Positions 44,518 to 55,607 of a stretch of 64,000 bases of DNA are shown piece by piece. Origin of the DNA: Pseudarthrobacter oxydans (lineage in GTDB: Bacteria; Actinomycetota; Actinomycetes; Actinomycetales; Micrococcaceae). The first letter of the stretch is position 1, and each line of letters opens with the position of its first letter. The notes under the pieces are model-generated. The model ran no database searches. It was given only the letters and a program-made list of their open reading frames with translations, and had not been told where the DNA came from. The stretch spans positions 310,001-374,000 of the forward strand of contig NZ_JAUSSN010000002.1 of assembly GCF_030812335.1 (NCBI RefSeq). The letters run 5' to 3'. A program made the translations under genes and the position numbers.

Positions 44518-45849
44518 TTAGACGGCGCTGGAGTGTCCCCGCGCGGGGGTGTCGTTTGTCCCGGTATCCCCGGTGCCGGAGCGTCCGGCGGCTGGATCCG
44601 CTGCGGCAGTCGCGGCCGTGGCCTCGCCGGCTTTGCCGGACCTGCCCCGACGGAACAGCGACCGCTTCGCGGGGGCATCCTCAGTGGGGCCAGTCTCGTC
44701 AGAGGCAGCTTCGGTGAAAACAGCTTCGGTGGAAGCAGCCCGGCTGGCGTCGGCTTCGGCGGGGTCAGTTTCGGCGGCCGTGTCCCCGGCCGTGTCCCGG
44801 ACCGCTGCGCCGCGCTTCGGCAGTCCGCGGCGCTTGCGCGTCGGCCAGGTGAGGATCAGCGTGACGAGCGAGGCGAGCAGCACCAGGCCGGCGATCACAA
44901 TCCCGCCGTCGACCCAGAACTGGGCCGGGAAGAGCCGGATCAGGGTGTCCTGCAGGGAGAAGGTCCAGGTGCCGCTCGCGAAGAAGACGCTGTGGAACTG
45001 GGCAAAGAACTGCTCCCAGCCCAGCACCGCCAGCACCCCGAGGCTGATGATGATAACGAGGGTGATAATCGACCCGGCGAACAGGCCCCGCCGCACTCCC
45101 CCGGGGCTGCGGCGCCGCAGGTAGATCACGGCGATCAGGCTCAGCAGGATGAGCAGGACTCCGGCGCCAAAGGCGGACAGGATAACGAGCTTGACGTCGG
45201 CCATATGGCTGACCTCGCCGTCCTCGAACAGCCGGTCGCCGCTGCGGTGGACCAGTTCGCCCAGGTACCGCGGTCCCGCCCAGTTGCTGAGGTAGTCCAC
45301 AGCGTAGGAGCCGTAGGTCATGCGGTCGTCGGTGCTGAACCCGTAGCCGTCGCCCGGGAAGCCGGGACGGTTGTACTCCACCCAGAGGAACAGCGGGCTG
45401 GCGACGGCCCGGACGGCCAGCACCAGCAGGATCACCGGGAAGCACACGGCGAGCAGGACCTGCATCACGCGCGGGGCCACCGGTTTGGCGTTGAGGGCGT
45501 GTTCACGTTCTGCGTAGCGGCGCTGCACTTCCTCCTCCGGGGGCCGGACCTGCAGGGCGGCGGTGGGAAGCGGCTCGGTAAAGTGGGTGCCGTTGTCCGC
45601 GGGCGCCGGTTCGACGGCGGCTTCGGCCGCCTTCCGGTCGGCGCGCGACAGGGGCTCGGGGGTGCTGCCGGATGCCGGTGCGGTTGTGCTGCCCAGGCCT
45701 TGATTGCCGGACGCTGTGCTGCCGGAGGCAGCGGACCGCCGCTCGGCGGACTTCGGCTTCATCCAGTCGAATGCGGGCTCGTCAGCGTCACCGGCAGGAT
45801 CCAGCTGCGGATCCTGCCGGTTCGGAGGGGTGGGACTTGAGTCAGTCAC
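44518..45849 (-). CDS. TIGR01906-family integral membrane protein
   Basis: A 443-residue protein with a hydrophilic N-terminus (about 130 residues, low complexity) and a core with about five membrane helices: VMQVLLAVCFPVILLVLAV, LVILSAFGAGVLLILLSLIAVIYL, IITLVIIISLGVLAVLG and GGIVIAGLVLLASLVTLILTW. The extracellular loop contains GYGFSTDDRMTYGSYAVDYLSN, as in TIGR01906 (DUF1461) proteins. A charged Ala/Glu-rich tail of about 90 residues is poorly conserved. Function is unknown. The start is the GTG at 45849 with GCGAAG upstream. It is separated from ldt by 164 bp. Confidence 0.88.
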   Translation of the reverse strand: MTDSSPTPPNRQDPQLDPAGDADEPAFDWMKPKSAERRSAASGSTASGNQGLGSTTAPASGSTPEPLSRADRKAAEAAVEPAPADNGTHFTEPLPTAALQVRPPEEEVQRRYAEREHALNAKPVAPRVMQVLLAVCFPVILLVLAVRAVASPLFLWVEYNRPGFPGDGYGFSTDDRMTYGSYAVDYLSNWAGPRYLGELVHRSGDRLFEDGEVSHMADVKLVILSAFGAGVLLILLSLIAVIYLRRRSPGGVRRGLFAGSIITLVIIISLGVLAVLGWEQFFAQFHSVFFASGTWTFSLQDTLIRLFPAQFWVDGGIVIAGLVLLASLVTLILTWPTRKRRGLPKRGAAVRDTAGDTAAETDPAEADASRAASTEAVFTEAASDETGPTEDAPAKRSLFRRGRSGKAGEATAATAAADPAAGRSGTGDTGTNDTPARGHSSAV

Positions 45850-46013
45850 TGCAGCTTCGCTTCCGTAGGTGTCCGCGCCGCCGGCCGGGGCCCGGCAACG
45901 CTACATATCTGCCTCCGAGCCTACCGCCAGAGCCTCGGCGTGGGCGAGATGCCACCCCGCAGGGACGGGGATTCAGGACGGCAGTCTTCGGTGCCGCCGG
46001 CCACCGGTTGCGG

Positions 46014-47276
46014 TCAGCGCTTGGCGTACTGCGCCCAGGGGATGTTCCAGTCGCCGAAACCTTCGAGGGGTTCCACGGCGGGGGCCCCGGTGTTGAGGGT
46101 CTGGACGACGTCGCCGGTCTTCATGTTGTTGAAGAACCAGGCCGCGTCCGCCGGGAGCAGCCCGACGCAGCCGTGCGAGACGTTGGACCTGCCCACCGCA
46201 CGCCATGCCGATTCGAGGGCCTGGTGCACGTACACGCCGGAGCTGGTCAGACGGTTGGCGTACTCCACGGTCAGGGGCGGGTAGTAGCCCTTGTCGCCGG
46301 GCTTGAGCCCGATGCTGCCGGCGTTGAAGTCGGAGTGGCGTTCCTGCTCCATGATGACGGCGTAGCCGGTTGGGGAGAGCCAGTCAGCGTCGCCCAGCGT
46401 GACCGGAGCGGTCTTGACGAGTTGGCCGTCGAAGTAGACGTTCATGGTCTTGGTGTTGTCATCAACGACGGCCAGGCGCTGCGGTCCGACCTTGAAGGAG
46501 ACCTTGGTGTCGGAATTGCCGATCATCTTGTTGCCGAAGTCGACGCCGAAGAGTTTCAGGTCAACGGTGATCTCGCTGTTGGAGGCCCAGAACGCTTCGG
46601 GGCGGATCCGGACCCGGCGGTCCGAATACCAGCGCCACGCCACGGCCTGGCCGGAGGACGCCGTGACGGTGACGGCCTTCTCCATGGCCTCCTTGTTCAG
46701 GACGGGCTCGCTGAAGACGATTTCGATGGGCTGTCCGGCCCCGACCGTGGTGCCGTTGACCGGATAGACGGCGGCGTCCGCCTCGTTGGCTGTGGCCACG
46801 GTGGCGAAGGTCTGGGCCTTCTTTGTCTCACGTCCGGCCTGGTCGACGATGGTGAAGCCGTACTTGTACTTCGTGTCGAATTCCAGCGGATCCGCGGCGG
46901 TCCAGGTGGAGCCGTCCGGGCTGGTGGTGCCGGGCACGGGGTCGCCGCCGGCGGCCGGGACCAGCACGACGTCCTTCACGACGCCGTTGACTGCCTTGAC
47001 TGAGGGGGCGGCGGCGGGGTTGACGCCCTTGGCGCCGTCGGTCGGGTTCACTCCGAGCTCAACGAGCTTCACGACGGGGGCGGCGAGGCCGGATACGTTC
47101 CGCATCGGCGCCGAGGCCTCGGAGGGCATGTCGGCATGGGCCCAGCCCGGTGACGTGGCGACGCCTATGCCGCCCGCCCCGACGGCTGCGCAGATGGCGA
47201 GGACGGCCAGCATTTTCCCGGTGTTGCGGGGACGGCGTCCCGGCTGCCGGCGTCGACGCCCGCTCTCTTCAGTCAT
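46014..47276 (-). CDS. L,D-transpeptidase with Ig-like domains
   Basis: A 420-residue cell-wall cross-linking enzyme of the LdtMt2 type. An N-terminal signal or anchor (MLAVLAICAAVGAGGIGVATS, about 22-42) is followed by two Ig-like domains (about 80-285; PVNGTTVGAGQPIEIVFSEPV marks the second) and a YkuD domain with HSDFNAGSIG, YVHQALESAW and the catalytic motif SNVSHGCVGLLP with the nucleophile Cys. It forms 3-3 cross-links in peptidoglycan. The ATG at 47276 has AGGAAG 6 nt upstream. The gene stands between ahcY (upstream, with terminator) and the TIGR01906 gene. Confidence 0.94.
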   Translation of the reverse strand: MTEESGRRRRQPGRRPRNTGKMLAVLAICAAVGAGGIGVATSPGWAHADMPSEASAPMRNVSGLAAPVVKLVELGVNPTDGAKGVNPAAAPSVKAVNGVVKDVVLVPAAGGDPVPGTTSPDGSTWTAADPLEFDTKYKYGFTIVDQAGRETKKAQTFATVATANEADAAVYPVNGTTVGAGQPIEIVFSEPVLNKEAMEKAVTVTASSGQAVAWRWYSDRRVRIRPEAFWASNSEITVDLKLFGVDFGNKMIGNSDTKVSFKVGPQRLAVVDDNTKTMNVYFDGQLVKTAPVTLGDADWLSPTGYAVIMEQERHSDFNAGSIGLKPGDKGYYPPLTVEYANRLTSSGVYVHQALESAWRAVGRSNVSHGCVGLLPADAAWFFNNMKTGDVVQTLNTGAPAVEPLEGFGDWNIPWAQYAKR

Positions 47277-47405
47277 GGCCACTTCCTGTGTTCCCCCACT
47301 GCGTTTGCCTTCGAGCCCACCTCCGGGCGCACGATCTCCTTATGCCAGCATAAGCGAAGCGGCCCGCCGCGCCGGCCACGGGAGCGCCACGATCAGGTCA
47401 CAAAC

Positions 47406-47434
47406 GGGGCCCCGGACACCTGGTCCGGGGCCCC
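47406..47434 (-). terminator. Terminator hairpin after ahcY
   Basis: GGGGCCCCGGAC-ACCTG-GTCCGGGGCCCC is a perfect 12-bp stem with a 5-nt loop, 56 nt behind the ahcY stop. Confidence 0.75.
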
Positions 47435-47490
47435 TGCGCTGCGGGAACGGCGGGAACTTCGGGCGGCCTGGGCCGCCGCCCCGGCGGTTC

Positions 47491-48978
<1,488 letters not shown>

Positions 48979-49102
48979 ATGAATCCTTTGCTGTGGCCGG
49001 CGGGCAGGTCCTTGACCTGGCTGCCTGTGACGAACGTAGAGGGGCTGATCAGTGGCTTGAGAGTACTTCGGAGCCGAACGGCGCAGCGATGGGACCGGCT
49101 GC

Positions 49103-49372
49103 CTAGCCGGCGGTGTGCCGGGACGCGTCGGGCTGTCCTGACTCGGGCTGGCCGGGCTGGCCGGCGTCGTGCTGGGAGGCGGGGGCCGCTGCGGCGGCGG
49201 GGAGCAGTTCCGGCGGAAGCAGCAAGGGGATGCCGTCCTCGATTGCGTAGCGCAGTTTCACCCCGGCGGGGCCGGCCGCCGTGGTGACGAGTTCCTCGCC
49301 GTCCTGCACCAACGGGGACCCGGTCACGGGGCATCTGAGGACAGATAAGAGTTCGGGACTGATCTTCGGCAT
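49103..49372 (-). CDS. Trm112-family protein
   Basis: An 89-residue small protein of the Trm112/UPF0434 type: [19 protein letters not shown], a central [13 protein letters not shown] strand and a disordered Gln/Pro/Ala-rich tail. Family members stabilise methyltransferases that modify tRNA, rRNA or proteins. The full set of zinc Cys is lacking (only Cys14). AGGGAG precedes the ATG. It lies between the DUF3499 gene (82 bp) and ahcY (124 bp) on one strand. Confidence 0.88.
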   Translation of the reverse strand: MPKISPELLSVLRCPVTGSPLVQDGEELVTTAAGPAGVKLRYAIEDGIPLLLPPELLPAAAAAPASQHDAGQPGQPESGQPDASRHTAG

Positions 49373-49454
49373 GGTGAACGCTCCCTGGTGGACGCCGCAG
49401 CAGGCGCCGGTGGCTTACGGATTTTGCAGTTCCCAGCCTACCGCCAGTTGCAGC

Positions 49455-49844
49455 TTACGAAGGTTCGCGCAGGACGCGCAGATGCCCCCGGCGGGCGCCC
49501 TCGGTTGCGGCCGGGGCTTCGAGGGCGGGGTGGACGCTGCGCTGGCCCTGGCCGGATTCAGGCGCGGCGGGCCGTGAGGCCGCCTCCCGGACGGCGTTGG
49601 CCAGGGCGAGGAGGTCATCGGGGCCGGGACCTGCGGGGGTAGCCGGCATGGCCAGCCGCAGCACCTCCCAGCCGCGCGGGACGGTCAGGGACCCGGCGTG
49701 CTGTTCACACAAGTCGTAGCAGTGCGGCTCGGCGTAGGTTGCCAGCGGCCCCAGAACGGCGGTGGAGTCGGCATAGACGTACGTCAAAGTGGCCACCGCT
49801 GAGTTGCGGCAGGCTGACCTTGAACAAAGACGAATAGCACCCAC
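49455..49844 (-). CDS. DUF3499 family protein
   Basis: A 129-residue protein with two Cys pairs, LCSRSACRNSA and HCYDLCEQHA, likely a small zinc ribbon, separated by the family signature TLTYVYADSTAVLGPLATYAEPH. The C-terminal third is Ala/Pro-rich. Function is unknown; in actinobacteria it lies near whiB and a zincin-like gene, as here. I chose the GTG at 49844, which gives a normal N-terminus and lies 8 nt behind a TAGTCT box. An ATG at 49928 would add 28 residues not typical of the family. Confidence 0.82.
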   Translation of the reverse strand: MGAIRLCSRSACRNSAVATLTYVYADSTAVLGPLATYAEPHCYDLCEQHAGSLTVPRGWEVLRLAMPATPAGPGPDDLLALANAVREAASRPAAPESGQGQRSVHPALEAPAATEGARRGHLRVLREPS

Positions 49845-49938
49845 GACATCACAGACTACTCCCCCGGGCCGCCGGACGCCGGGCGGCACGCTGACGGCGG
49901 GTCGGACTGCCCGTATCGCGTAAACCATCCGCCGGGTT

Positions 49939-49944
49939 TAGAGT
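49939..49944 (+). promoter_or_regulatory. Candidate -10 box for a leaderless zincin-like mRNA
   Basis: TAGAGT lies exactly 6 nt before the ATG at 49951, and there is no Shine-Dalgarno sequence. Confidence 0.45.
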
Positions 49945-49950
49945 CGAGAT

Positions 49951-50487
49951 ATGCAGTCATCGCACCAAGATCCGGGTTTTACGGTCCGCTTGGCTGAAAC
50001 CGACGCCGGACGTCACGACGCCGCCTCCGCCGCGGGCGGTTCCGGCCGGGCCACGGCGCCGAGGGGCTTCCGCCAGCGGCGCAGGAACCGGCACGGCCGC
50101 GGACTCCGCGGCGAGCTGATGCTGCCCACGCTGCCCGGTTACCGCACCCGCTCGGACCGTTTCGACGACTTTGTCCTGGACTCGGCTGAGCGGCTCCACG
50201 ACATCTGGGGCAAGCCGCTGGACGGGGTCCGGTTCGCCGTCGACGAGATTCCGCCGGGGCTCGAACAGCTCGTGGCGGACCGCGCTGTCGCCCCGATGGG
50301 CTCCTACTCCCCCGCCACGGCGGAGGAGGGGCCGGTGATCACCCTGTACCGCCGGGTCGTCGAGCAGGCCTGCGGCAGCCGCGAGGAACTGCAGGACCTG
50401 GTCCATGACGTGGTGGTGGAGTACACCGCCGAGATGCTGGGGGTGCCGCCCGAGTCCCTCGATCCGGTCTACCGCCGCCGCTACTAG
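49951..50487 (+). CDS. Metallopeptidase-family (zincin-like) protein, active site degenerate
   Basis: A 178-residue protein. The N-terminal 55 residues are basic and disordered (RQRRRNRHGRGLRG). The rest matches the zincin-like Zincin_1 family found beside whiB in actinobacteria: FDDFVLDSAERLHDIWGKPLDGVRFAVDEIPP, then VITLYRRVVEQACGSREELQDLVHDVVVEYTAEMLG. The expected HExxH is replaced by HDVVVE (His152), lacking the catalytic Glu and second His in their usual places, so peptidase activity is doubtful. Divergent from DUF3499 and convergent with DUF5719. Confidence 0.85.
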   Translation: MQSSHQDPGFTVRLAETDAGRHDAASAAGGSGRATAPRGFRQRRRNRHGRGLRGELMLPTLPGYRTRSDRFDDFVLDSAERLHDIWGKPLDGVRFAVDEIPPGLEQLVADRAVAPMGSYSPATAEEGPVITLYRRVVEQACGSREELQDLVHDVVVEYTAEMLGVPPESLDPVYRRRY

Positions 50488-50576
50488 GCCCGGTCCGACG
50501 AAACCCTGACCGTGGGCAGGCCCACAGCCTGCGGACCGCGCCGCGGCGACCCCGGGCTGCTCCCCCACCGGAACGG

Positions 50577-52250
50577 TCAGTAGCCGAGCGTGACCGGGAC
50601 CTGCTCCTGGCCCGCTGCCCCGGGGGCAACGGCCATCGTTGAGATGTCCTGCCTGCCGTCCTGTTGCAGCAGGACCGCGCCGTAGGCGGGATCCCCCGCG
50701 GCGGACACGAGGTAGCCCACGAGCTGCGAGCCCGCGACGTCGGCCGGGACCTTGATGGACGCGGTGGTGCCGCCGGCGATGTCCGCGGCCGCGGCCGCGT
50801 GGACCTTGCCGTCCGCCGTGACCGGGGTATAGGAAATGGTGGCCCGGCCTTCGGGGGCGCCGAAAATCAGGAACCGCTCTCCTGGGCCCGGGACCGGGAC
50901 AACGTGTTGGCTTCCCAGCCTCGCCGAGGCCGGTGACCACGCGAAGTCGGAGGCATCCTCGGCCGTCAGTCCCCTGGTGGCGCGCGCCGCCGCGGTGAAG
51001 GAAACGTCCGAGCTGACGGAGACCGTGTAGGGCCCGGCCGGCACCCCGGCGAGGGGGACCTCGGTGACGGATCCGGCTTTCGCCGTGACCACTCCGCCGC
51101 CGGGCAGCGCCTTCTGGCCGTCCCGTCCGAAGACCTTGATCGCGATGACGGCGTCGGCGGAACCCGGCACCGTCAGCTGCAGGGCCGGTCCTGCATCCGC
51201 GAAGCCGGGCCGGGCGGTGAGGCCCGCCAGACCGGCGGGATCCTGGATGTCGACACCGGTGATGACCTGGCGGAGGGCCGGCGCTGCGGCCGGTGCGATG
51301 AACTCGACGCCGCCGGGCGTCAGTCCCCGCAGCACGCTTTGCTGGATGTGCGCGGCCACCGGCCCGCCGGCGCTGCGCACCCGGACGCTGAGCCTCTCCT
51401 GCCCCGGGGCGAGCCCGGCCAGGATCACGGAGCGGGTGGTGCCCGGCGCGACGAGGAGTCCCCGGCTTCCCGGGGCCTGGATCAGGCCCTCGGCGCCGAA
51501 GAGTTCGAGGCTGACCGTGGCGGGGCTGCCGGAGGCGTTGCTGAGCTTCAGCACGGCGGTCCGGCCGAGCGCGGTATTGGCCCCGACCAGCCAGAGGTCG
51601 TTGCCGGGTTGCTGGCAGGCGGCGGCCGCCGAACCGCGGAGGTCGCCGTCCTCCGCGGTGTAGCGCATGGCTGCCCCCGCGGAGGGCTGGCGGTCGGCCT
51701 GGGCGTCGGCGCTCAGGACCGTCACGTCGTCGACGCCCTGCTGGGCCACGACGCCGGCCAGCGGTGCGGCGGCCGCGGGCCGGGTCGCGGCCGGACCTTC
51801 GGACACCGGTGCGGCCTTGGCCAGTTCCACCAGGGTGCTTCCGGTCAGCGAGGCGAGCCTGCTTCCGGGCAGGACTCCGGAACCGGAGCCCAGCACCACG
51901 GCGTTGACGTTGCTCCGGGCGGTGGCGGACTCCGGGCTGAACTGCGGATCGATTCCCACGGTGGCACCTTCCAGGAGCCGGGCCGGTCCGGGGCAGACGC
52001 CCACACTGCTGCCGGCGGGGACCGCCGCCAGCGGTGCAGCGACGGGCCGGCTGCTGCCGGGACCCTGCGGCGTGAGCGCCGTGGCGGAAACGAGTCCGCC
52101 GCCGGCAGCGACGAGGACGACGGCGGCGAGGACGCCGCCCAGCCGGCGGGTGCGCGGACGCGCCGCGGGAGCCGTGGGCTCCGTAGCGTCGTGCCCGGTG
52201 TCGGCGGTGTCGGGTTTGTCGGGGATGTCGGGGATGTCGTCCCTAGGCAT
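50577..52250 (-). CDS. DUF5719 family secreted protein
   Basis: A 557-residue protein with a charged N-terminus, one transmembrane or signal-anchor helix (about 38-60, GGVLAAVVLVAAGGGLVSATA) and a large Ala/Gly/Val-rich extracytoplasmic part with repeated beta-rich segments (LWLVGANTALGRTAVLKLSN; VAAHIQQSVLRGLTPGGVEFIAPA). This fits DUF5719, encoded next to the large GT2 glycosyltransferase in many actinobacteria. Function is unknown, probably envelope glycan-related. AAGGA lies 10 nt before the ATG, which is inside the GT2 gene (8-bp overlap), so the two are coupled. Confidence 0.88.
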   Translation of the reverse strand: MPRDDIPDIPDKPDTADTGHDATEPTAPAARPRTRRLGGVLAAVVLVAAGGGLVSATALTPQGPGSSRPVAAPLAAVPAGSSVGVCPGPARLLEGATVGIDPQFSPESATARSNVNAVVLGSGSGVLPGSRLASLTGSTLVELAKAAPVSEGPAATRPAAAAPLAGVVAQQGVDDVTVLSADAQADRQPSAGAAMRYTAEDGDLRGSAAAACQQPGNDLWLVGANTALGRTAVLKLSNASGSPATVSLELFGAEGLIQAPGSRGLLVAPGTTRSVILAGLAPGQERLSVRVRSAGGPVAAHIQQSVLRGLTPGGVEFIAPAAAPALRQVITGVDIQDPAGLAGLTARPGFADAGPALQLTVPGSADAVIAIKVFGRDGQKALPGGGVVTAKAGSVTEVPLAGVPAGPYTVSVSSDVSFTAAARATRGLTAEDASDFAWSPASARLGSQHVVPVPGPGERFLIFGAPEGRATISYTPVTADGKVHAAAAADIAGGTTASIKVPADVAGSQLVGYLVSAAGDPAYGAVLLQQDGRQDISTMAVAPGAAGQEQVPVTLGY

Positions 52251-55200
52251 GTTGATGTTCCTTACGCAGGGAGCCTTCGTCCCTGGAGAGGCCGGTGTTC
52301 GGCCGGCGGGCAGGCATGGGGATGGCCAGCAGGACGGTCAGGCCAATGATGACGGCCTGGGCAGCGCCGGCCCAGATGGCCCAGGGTGCTTCGTAGCGGA
52401 GACTGAATTGCCCGCCCTCGGCGGGCAGGGTGAAGGCCTGCGCCCACCCGGAGGTGGTGGCGGTCAGGCGGCGGCCGTCGAGCCAGGCGCTCCAGCCCGG
52501 ATCGGCGCGTTCGGCCAGCACGACGAGCCGTCCTTCCGGCCCGTCCGGCACCGCGGCGTCGGCGGACACCGTCCGGGACGGGACCAGCCCGACGGTGGCG
52601 CCCGCGCCGTCGACGATCCGCACGCGGTGGGCGATGTCGGCGGCCGCGATGACGGGCTGGTTCAGGGGGCTGATCCGCCAGAGCCAGCCGACGTCGGTCT
52701 TGCCGACGGCGACGAGGCCGGGGACGGCGTCCATCCGGCTGGCAGTCAATTGCGCCGCGGTATCGGCGGCCCGCAGGACCACGAAGCCGACGCCGAGCTG
52801 CTCCAGCTCGGCGCGGGGATCGACGCCCTGGCCGGCCACGACGGTGGCCACGACGTTGCGCAGCGAAGCGACGACGGCGTCGTCGTCACGGACGGTCTCC
52901 TGGCCGGGCTCCCCCATGATCGGGCGGGCGGCGGCAATCGTGGACAGCGAGCCGAGGGTGGTGCCGGCGCCGCGCATGAGCGCGGCGTCGAACGTTCCGT
53001 TTTCCCCGGTGGAGATGATGAGGGTGCGGGACTGTTCGGGTCCTTCGCCGCGGTCGATGGCCGTGGCGGGGAGGGTCCTGGGCTCGGCCGGCTGCACCAG
53101 TCTCGTGACGCCCAGGGAACCGGTGCCGGCCGCTCCGGCAGCCGGCGTGGCCGGCGGCAGGACGTTTTGTGCGGCCCACACCGTCAGGCCGGCCACCGGG
53201 CCGGCCAGCAGCAGGATCATGGCGGTGACCGCGGCGCCGCGGGTCAGGATCTTGCGGCCCGTGGTTGCGGCGGCGGCCCGGTCGGCGGAGTCCAGCAGGC
53301 CGGTCGCGCCGATCAGGGACGCCCCCAGGAGGGCAAAGGCCGCGGCCGACACGGCCGGTCCGGTAAAGGGAGTGACCAGGACGTCGGCGCTGACTCCGGT
53401 GGCGACCTGGCTGCTGAGCCAGCCGCCGGCCAGCAGCAGCAGTGCCGCGGTCCAGAGGGCGCGGGCAGTCCGCGGCGGCCGGCCCGGCAGGAACAGGGCA
53501 GCCACGGCCAGGAGCAGGACGGGCAGTCCGATCAGCAGGGCGAGCAGGAGCGCCCACGGTACGGCGGAGTCCGCGCCGAACACCGGAAGGCCGGTGAGGC
53601 CGCCGTCGGAGGCGAAGCGCAGCGGCTGGCCCAGTGCCTGCTGCCACAGCGGTGCCGCGTCAAAGCCCAGCGGCAGGCCGGGGTCCGCGAGCAGGGCGCG
53701 GGGCCGGTCAATTGTGGAGGCCAGGAACGGCACGAACAACGCCAGGGTGGGCAGCAGCGCCCACCATACGGTGCGGCCGCGACGGCCCAGGAGCGTGCCG
53801 CACAGGGCCACGAGCACGACGCCGGGCAGCAGCAGTGAGGGGGCGGCCGCGGTCACGACGGCCAGGGCCAGTCCGGCCGCGGCGGCGGCGGTCCAGGAGG
53901 GGGTGCCGTTGATGCCGGGTTTCACCGGTGGCGCCTCGGTGAAAAGCCGCTCCCCGGGCGCCGGCACGGCGTAGCGGCCGCGTCCCGCGGCGGTGCCGGT
54001 GGCCCGCAGCAGGGCCAGCACCAGCAGCGGCATCATGACGTGGGCGACGAGGGCGCCGGCGCGGCCTTGGTTGAGCGCCACCTGTAGGGCCGGCGCTGCG
54101 GCCCAGAGGAGGGCGGCGGCCAGCCGGAGCCGGCGGCGCTGCGTCAGTGCGCCGGCGGCGAACCAGGCACCGAGGGCGGAGAGCGGCATGGCCAGGATGA
54201 GCAGCCCGGCGAGTGCGGTGTTGGCGTTGCCGCCGCCGAGCGCGCCCAGGGCCCACAGCACGTAGCCGAAGGGGTCGCCGTGCCCGGGTAGTCCCGCCCC
54301 GAGGGTGATCCACCAGCCGGAGGCGTGGTCCCAGGTCTCGCCCAGCCGCAGCGGGAGCGGTATGCTCGCGCCGCCGGCGACGGCTTCGGCCCGGAACAGG
54401 CTCAGCAGGCCGATGAGGGAGGCCGCGGTGGTGAGCAGGAGGGCGAGCAGCGCGCCGTTGCCCACCCAGCCCCGCTCGGAGGTGGTCAGGGCGGCGAAGT
54501 CGTCCGCGGAGTCGCCGGTGGGCTGTTCGGCCAGGGGGTCGTTGCCGCCGGGGTTGTCCCCGGAGTCGTCCGCCCCGAGGGCTTCCATGAGCGAACGGCG
54601 GTGTGCCCAGACTTCACGCCGCGGGGTCTGCAGCCCCTTGATGACGGAACGCCGGATGCGGCGTGTCCGGGCGGCGTTGCGCCGGCCCCGGGCCACGGCC
54701 GCGGGGCGTGAAAGTGCGCCGAAGGTGGCCAGGAGCTGCGAGAAACCGTGTCCCGGATCTTTGACCGCGATGCTCAGGACCAGCTTGAAGATGCTGCCCA
54801 GCAGGGCGCCGGCCGCGTGCAGCGGCACTTTCCAGGCGGGGGCGTGCTTGAGCCGCAAATGCACCTGGGCCTTGCGGGCCGCTGCCGCGTTGCCCAGGGC
54901 GTGCGGGCGGTGCGAGACGTGGAACATCCTTGCGCTGGGGACCACCACCACACGGTGTCCGGCCAGCCGGTTGCGCCAGCAGAAGTCGACGTCGTCGCCG
55001 CTGCCCGGCAGTGCCGGGTCGAAGCCGTTCAGGTCCTCCCAGACGTCGCGGCGGACCAGCATACCGGCGGAGTTGACCGCGAAGGTGTCGCTGCGTGCGT
55101 CGTATTGTCCCTGGTCCAGCTCGTCGGCTTCGATGAGGGTCAGCCGCTCGGCCCAGCGGCTGGTGGAGAGTCCGACGTCGATCAGCCGGCGTTCGGAGTG

Positions 55201-55578
55201 CCAGTCCAGCTGCTTGCAGCCCGCCACCGTGACCGAGGGCGCGCGTTCGACGGCACGGAGGAGTTCGGCGAGGGCCTCGGGCGCAGGGGCTGCGTCGTCG
55301 TGCAGCAGCCAGATCCACTCGGCCGCGGGGCGGCCGGCACTCCCGGCGCCGGGCCGGGCGGCGAGGGCGCTTAGCCCTGCCTGCACCGCTGCGCCCATGC
55401 CGCTGCGGGCCTGCTCGAAGACGGTGACGTTGGCGGCGCCGAACGCCTCCTCGAGGAGGGCCGCCGAATGGTCGCGGGAACCGGTATCAACCCCGATGCA
55501 GGTGTCCGCGGGCCGGCTCTGAGCCGCCAGCGCCGCGAGGGTCCTGGGGAGAAAGTCACCGCCGTCGTGGGAAACCAC
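52243..55578 (-). CDS. Giant GT2 glycosyltransferase with polytopic membrane region
   Basis: At least 1111 residues. The N-terminal GT-A domain has DTGSRDHSA, the metal/nucleotide motif WLLHDDAAP and DDVDFCWRNRLAGHRVVVVPSARMFHVSH. From about residue 370 to 800 there are some ten transmembrane helices, and the C-terminal third is extracytoplasmic. It probably transfers a sugar to a lipid-linked or secreted acceptor. The GTG at 55578 is the first canonical start, but it cuts off the first beta-strand; the frame continues upstream as VRVTAVVVSHDG to an ATT at 55608-55610 that overlaps the whiB stop (TAATT). See findings. It lies directly behind whiB and overlaps DUF5719. Confidence 0.88.
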   Translation of the reverse strand: MVSHDGGDFLPRTLAALAAQSRPADTCIGVDTGSRDHSAALLEEAFGAANVTVFEQARSGMGAAVQAGLSALAARPGAGSAGRPAAEWIWLLHDDAAPAPEALAELLRAVERAPSVTVAGCKQLDWHSERRLIDVGLSTSRWAERLTLIEADELDQGQYDARSDTFAVNSAGMLVRRDVWEDLNGFDPALPGSGDDVDFCWRNRLAGHRVVVVPSARMFHVSHRPHALGNAAAARKAQVHLRLKHAPAWKVPLHAAGALLGSIFKLVLSIAVKDPGHGFSQLLATFGALSRPAAVARGRRNAARTRRIRRSVIKGLQTPRREVWAHRRSLMEALGADDSGDNPGGNDPLAEQPTGDSADDFAALTTSERGWVGNGALLALLLTTAASLIGLLSLFRAEAVAGGASIPLPLRLGETWDHASGWWITLGAGLPGHGDPFGYVLWALGALGGGNANTALAGLLILAMPLSALGAWFAAGALTQRRRLRLAAALLWAAAPALQVALNQGRAGALVAHVMMPLLVLALLRATGTAAGRGRYAVPAPGERLFTEAPPVKPGINGTPSWTAAAAAGLALAVVTAAAPSLLLPGVVLVALCGTLLGRRGRTVWWALLPTLALFVPFLASTIDRPRALLADPGLPLGFDAAPLWQQALGQPLRFASDGGLTGLPVFGADSAVPWALLLALLIGLPVLLLAVAALFLPGRPPRTARALWTAALLLLAGGWLSSQVATGVSADVLVTPFTGPAVSAAAFALLGASLIGATGLLDSADRAAAATTGRKILTRGAAVTAMILLLAGPVAGLTVWAAQNVLPPATPAAGAAGTGSLGVTRLVQPAEPRTLPATAIDRGEGPEQSRTLIISTGENGTFDAALMRGAGTTLGSLSTIAAARPIMGEPGQETVRDDDAVVASLRNVVATVVAGQGVDPRAELEQLGVGFVVLRAADTAAQLTASRMDAVPGLVAVGKTDVGWLWRISPLNQPVIAAADIAHRVRIVDGAGATVGLVPSRTVSADAAVPDGPEGRLVVLAERADPGWSAWLDGRRLTATTSGWAQAFTLPAEGGQFSLRYEAPWAIWAGAAQAVIIGLTVLLAIPMPARRPNTGLSRDEGSLRKEHQHA

Positions 55579-55607
55579 GACGGCGGTGACTCGTACTTCT
55601 TGAAGAA

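Noticed and set aside
48979..49102. SAH riboswitch before ahcY
   Set aside because: The 124-bp gap shows no recognisable SAH aptamer core and ahcY has a normal ribosome site.
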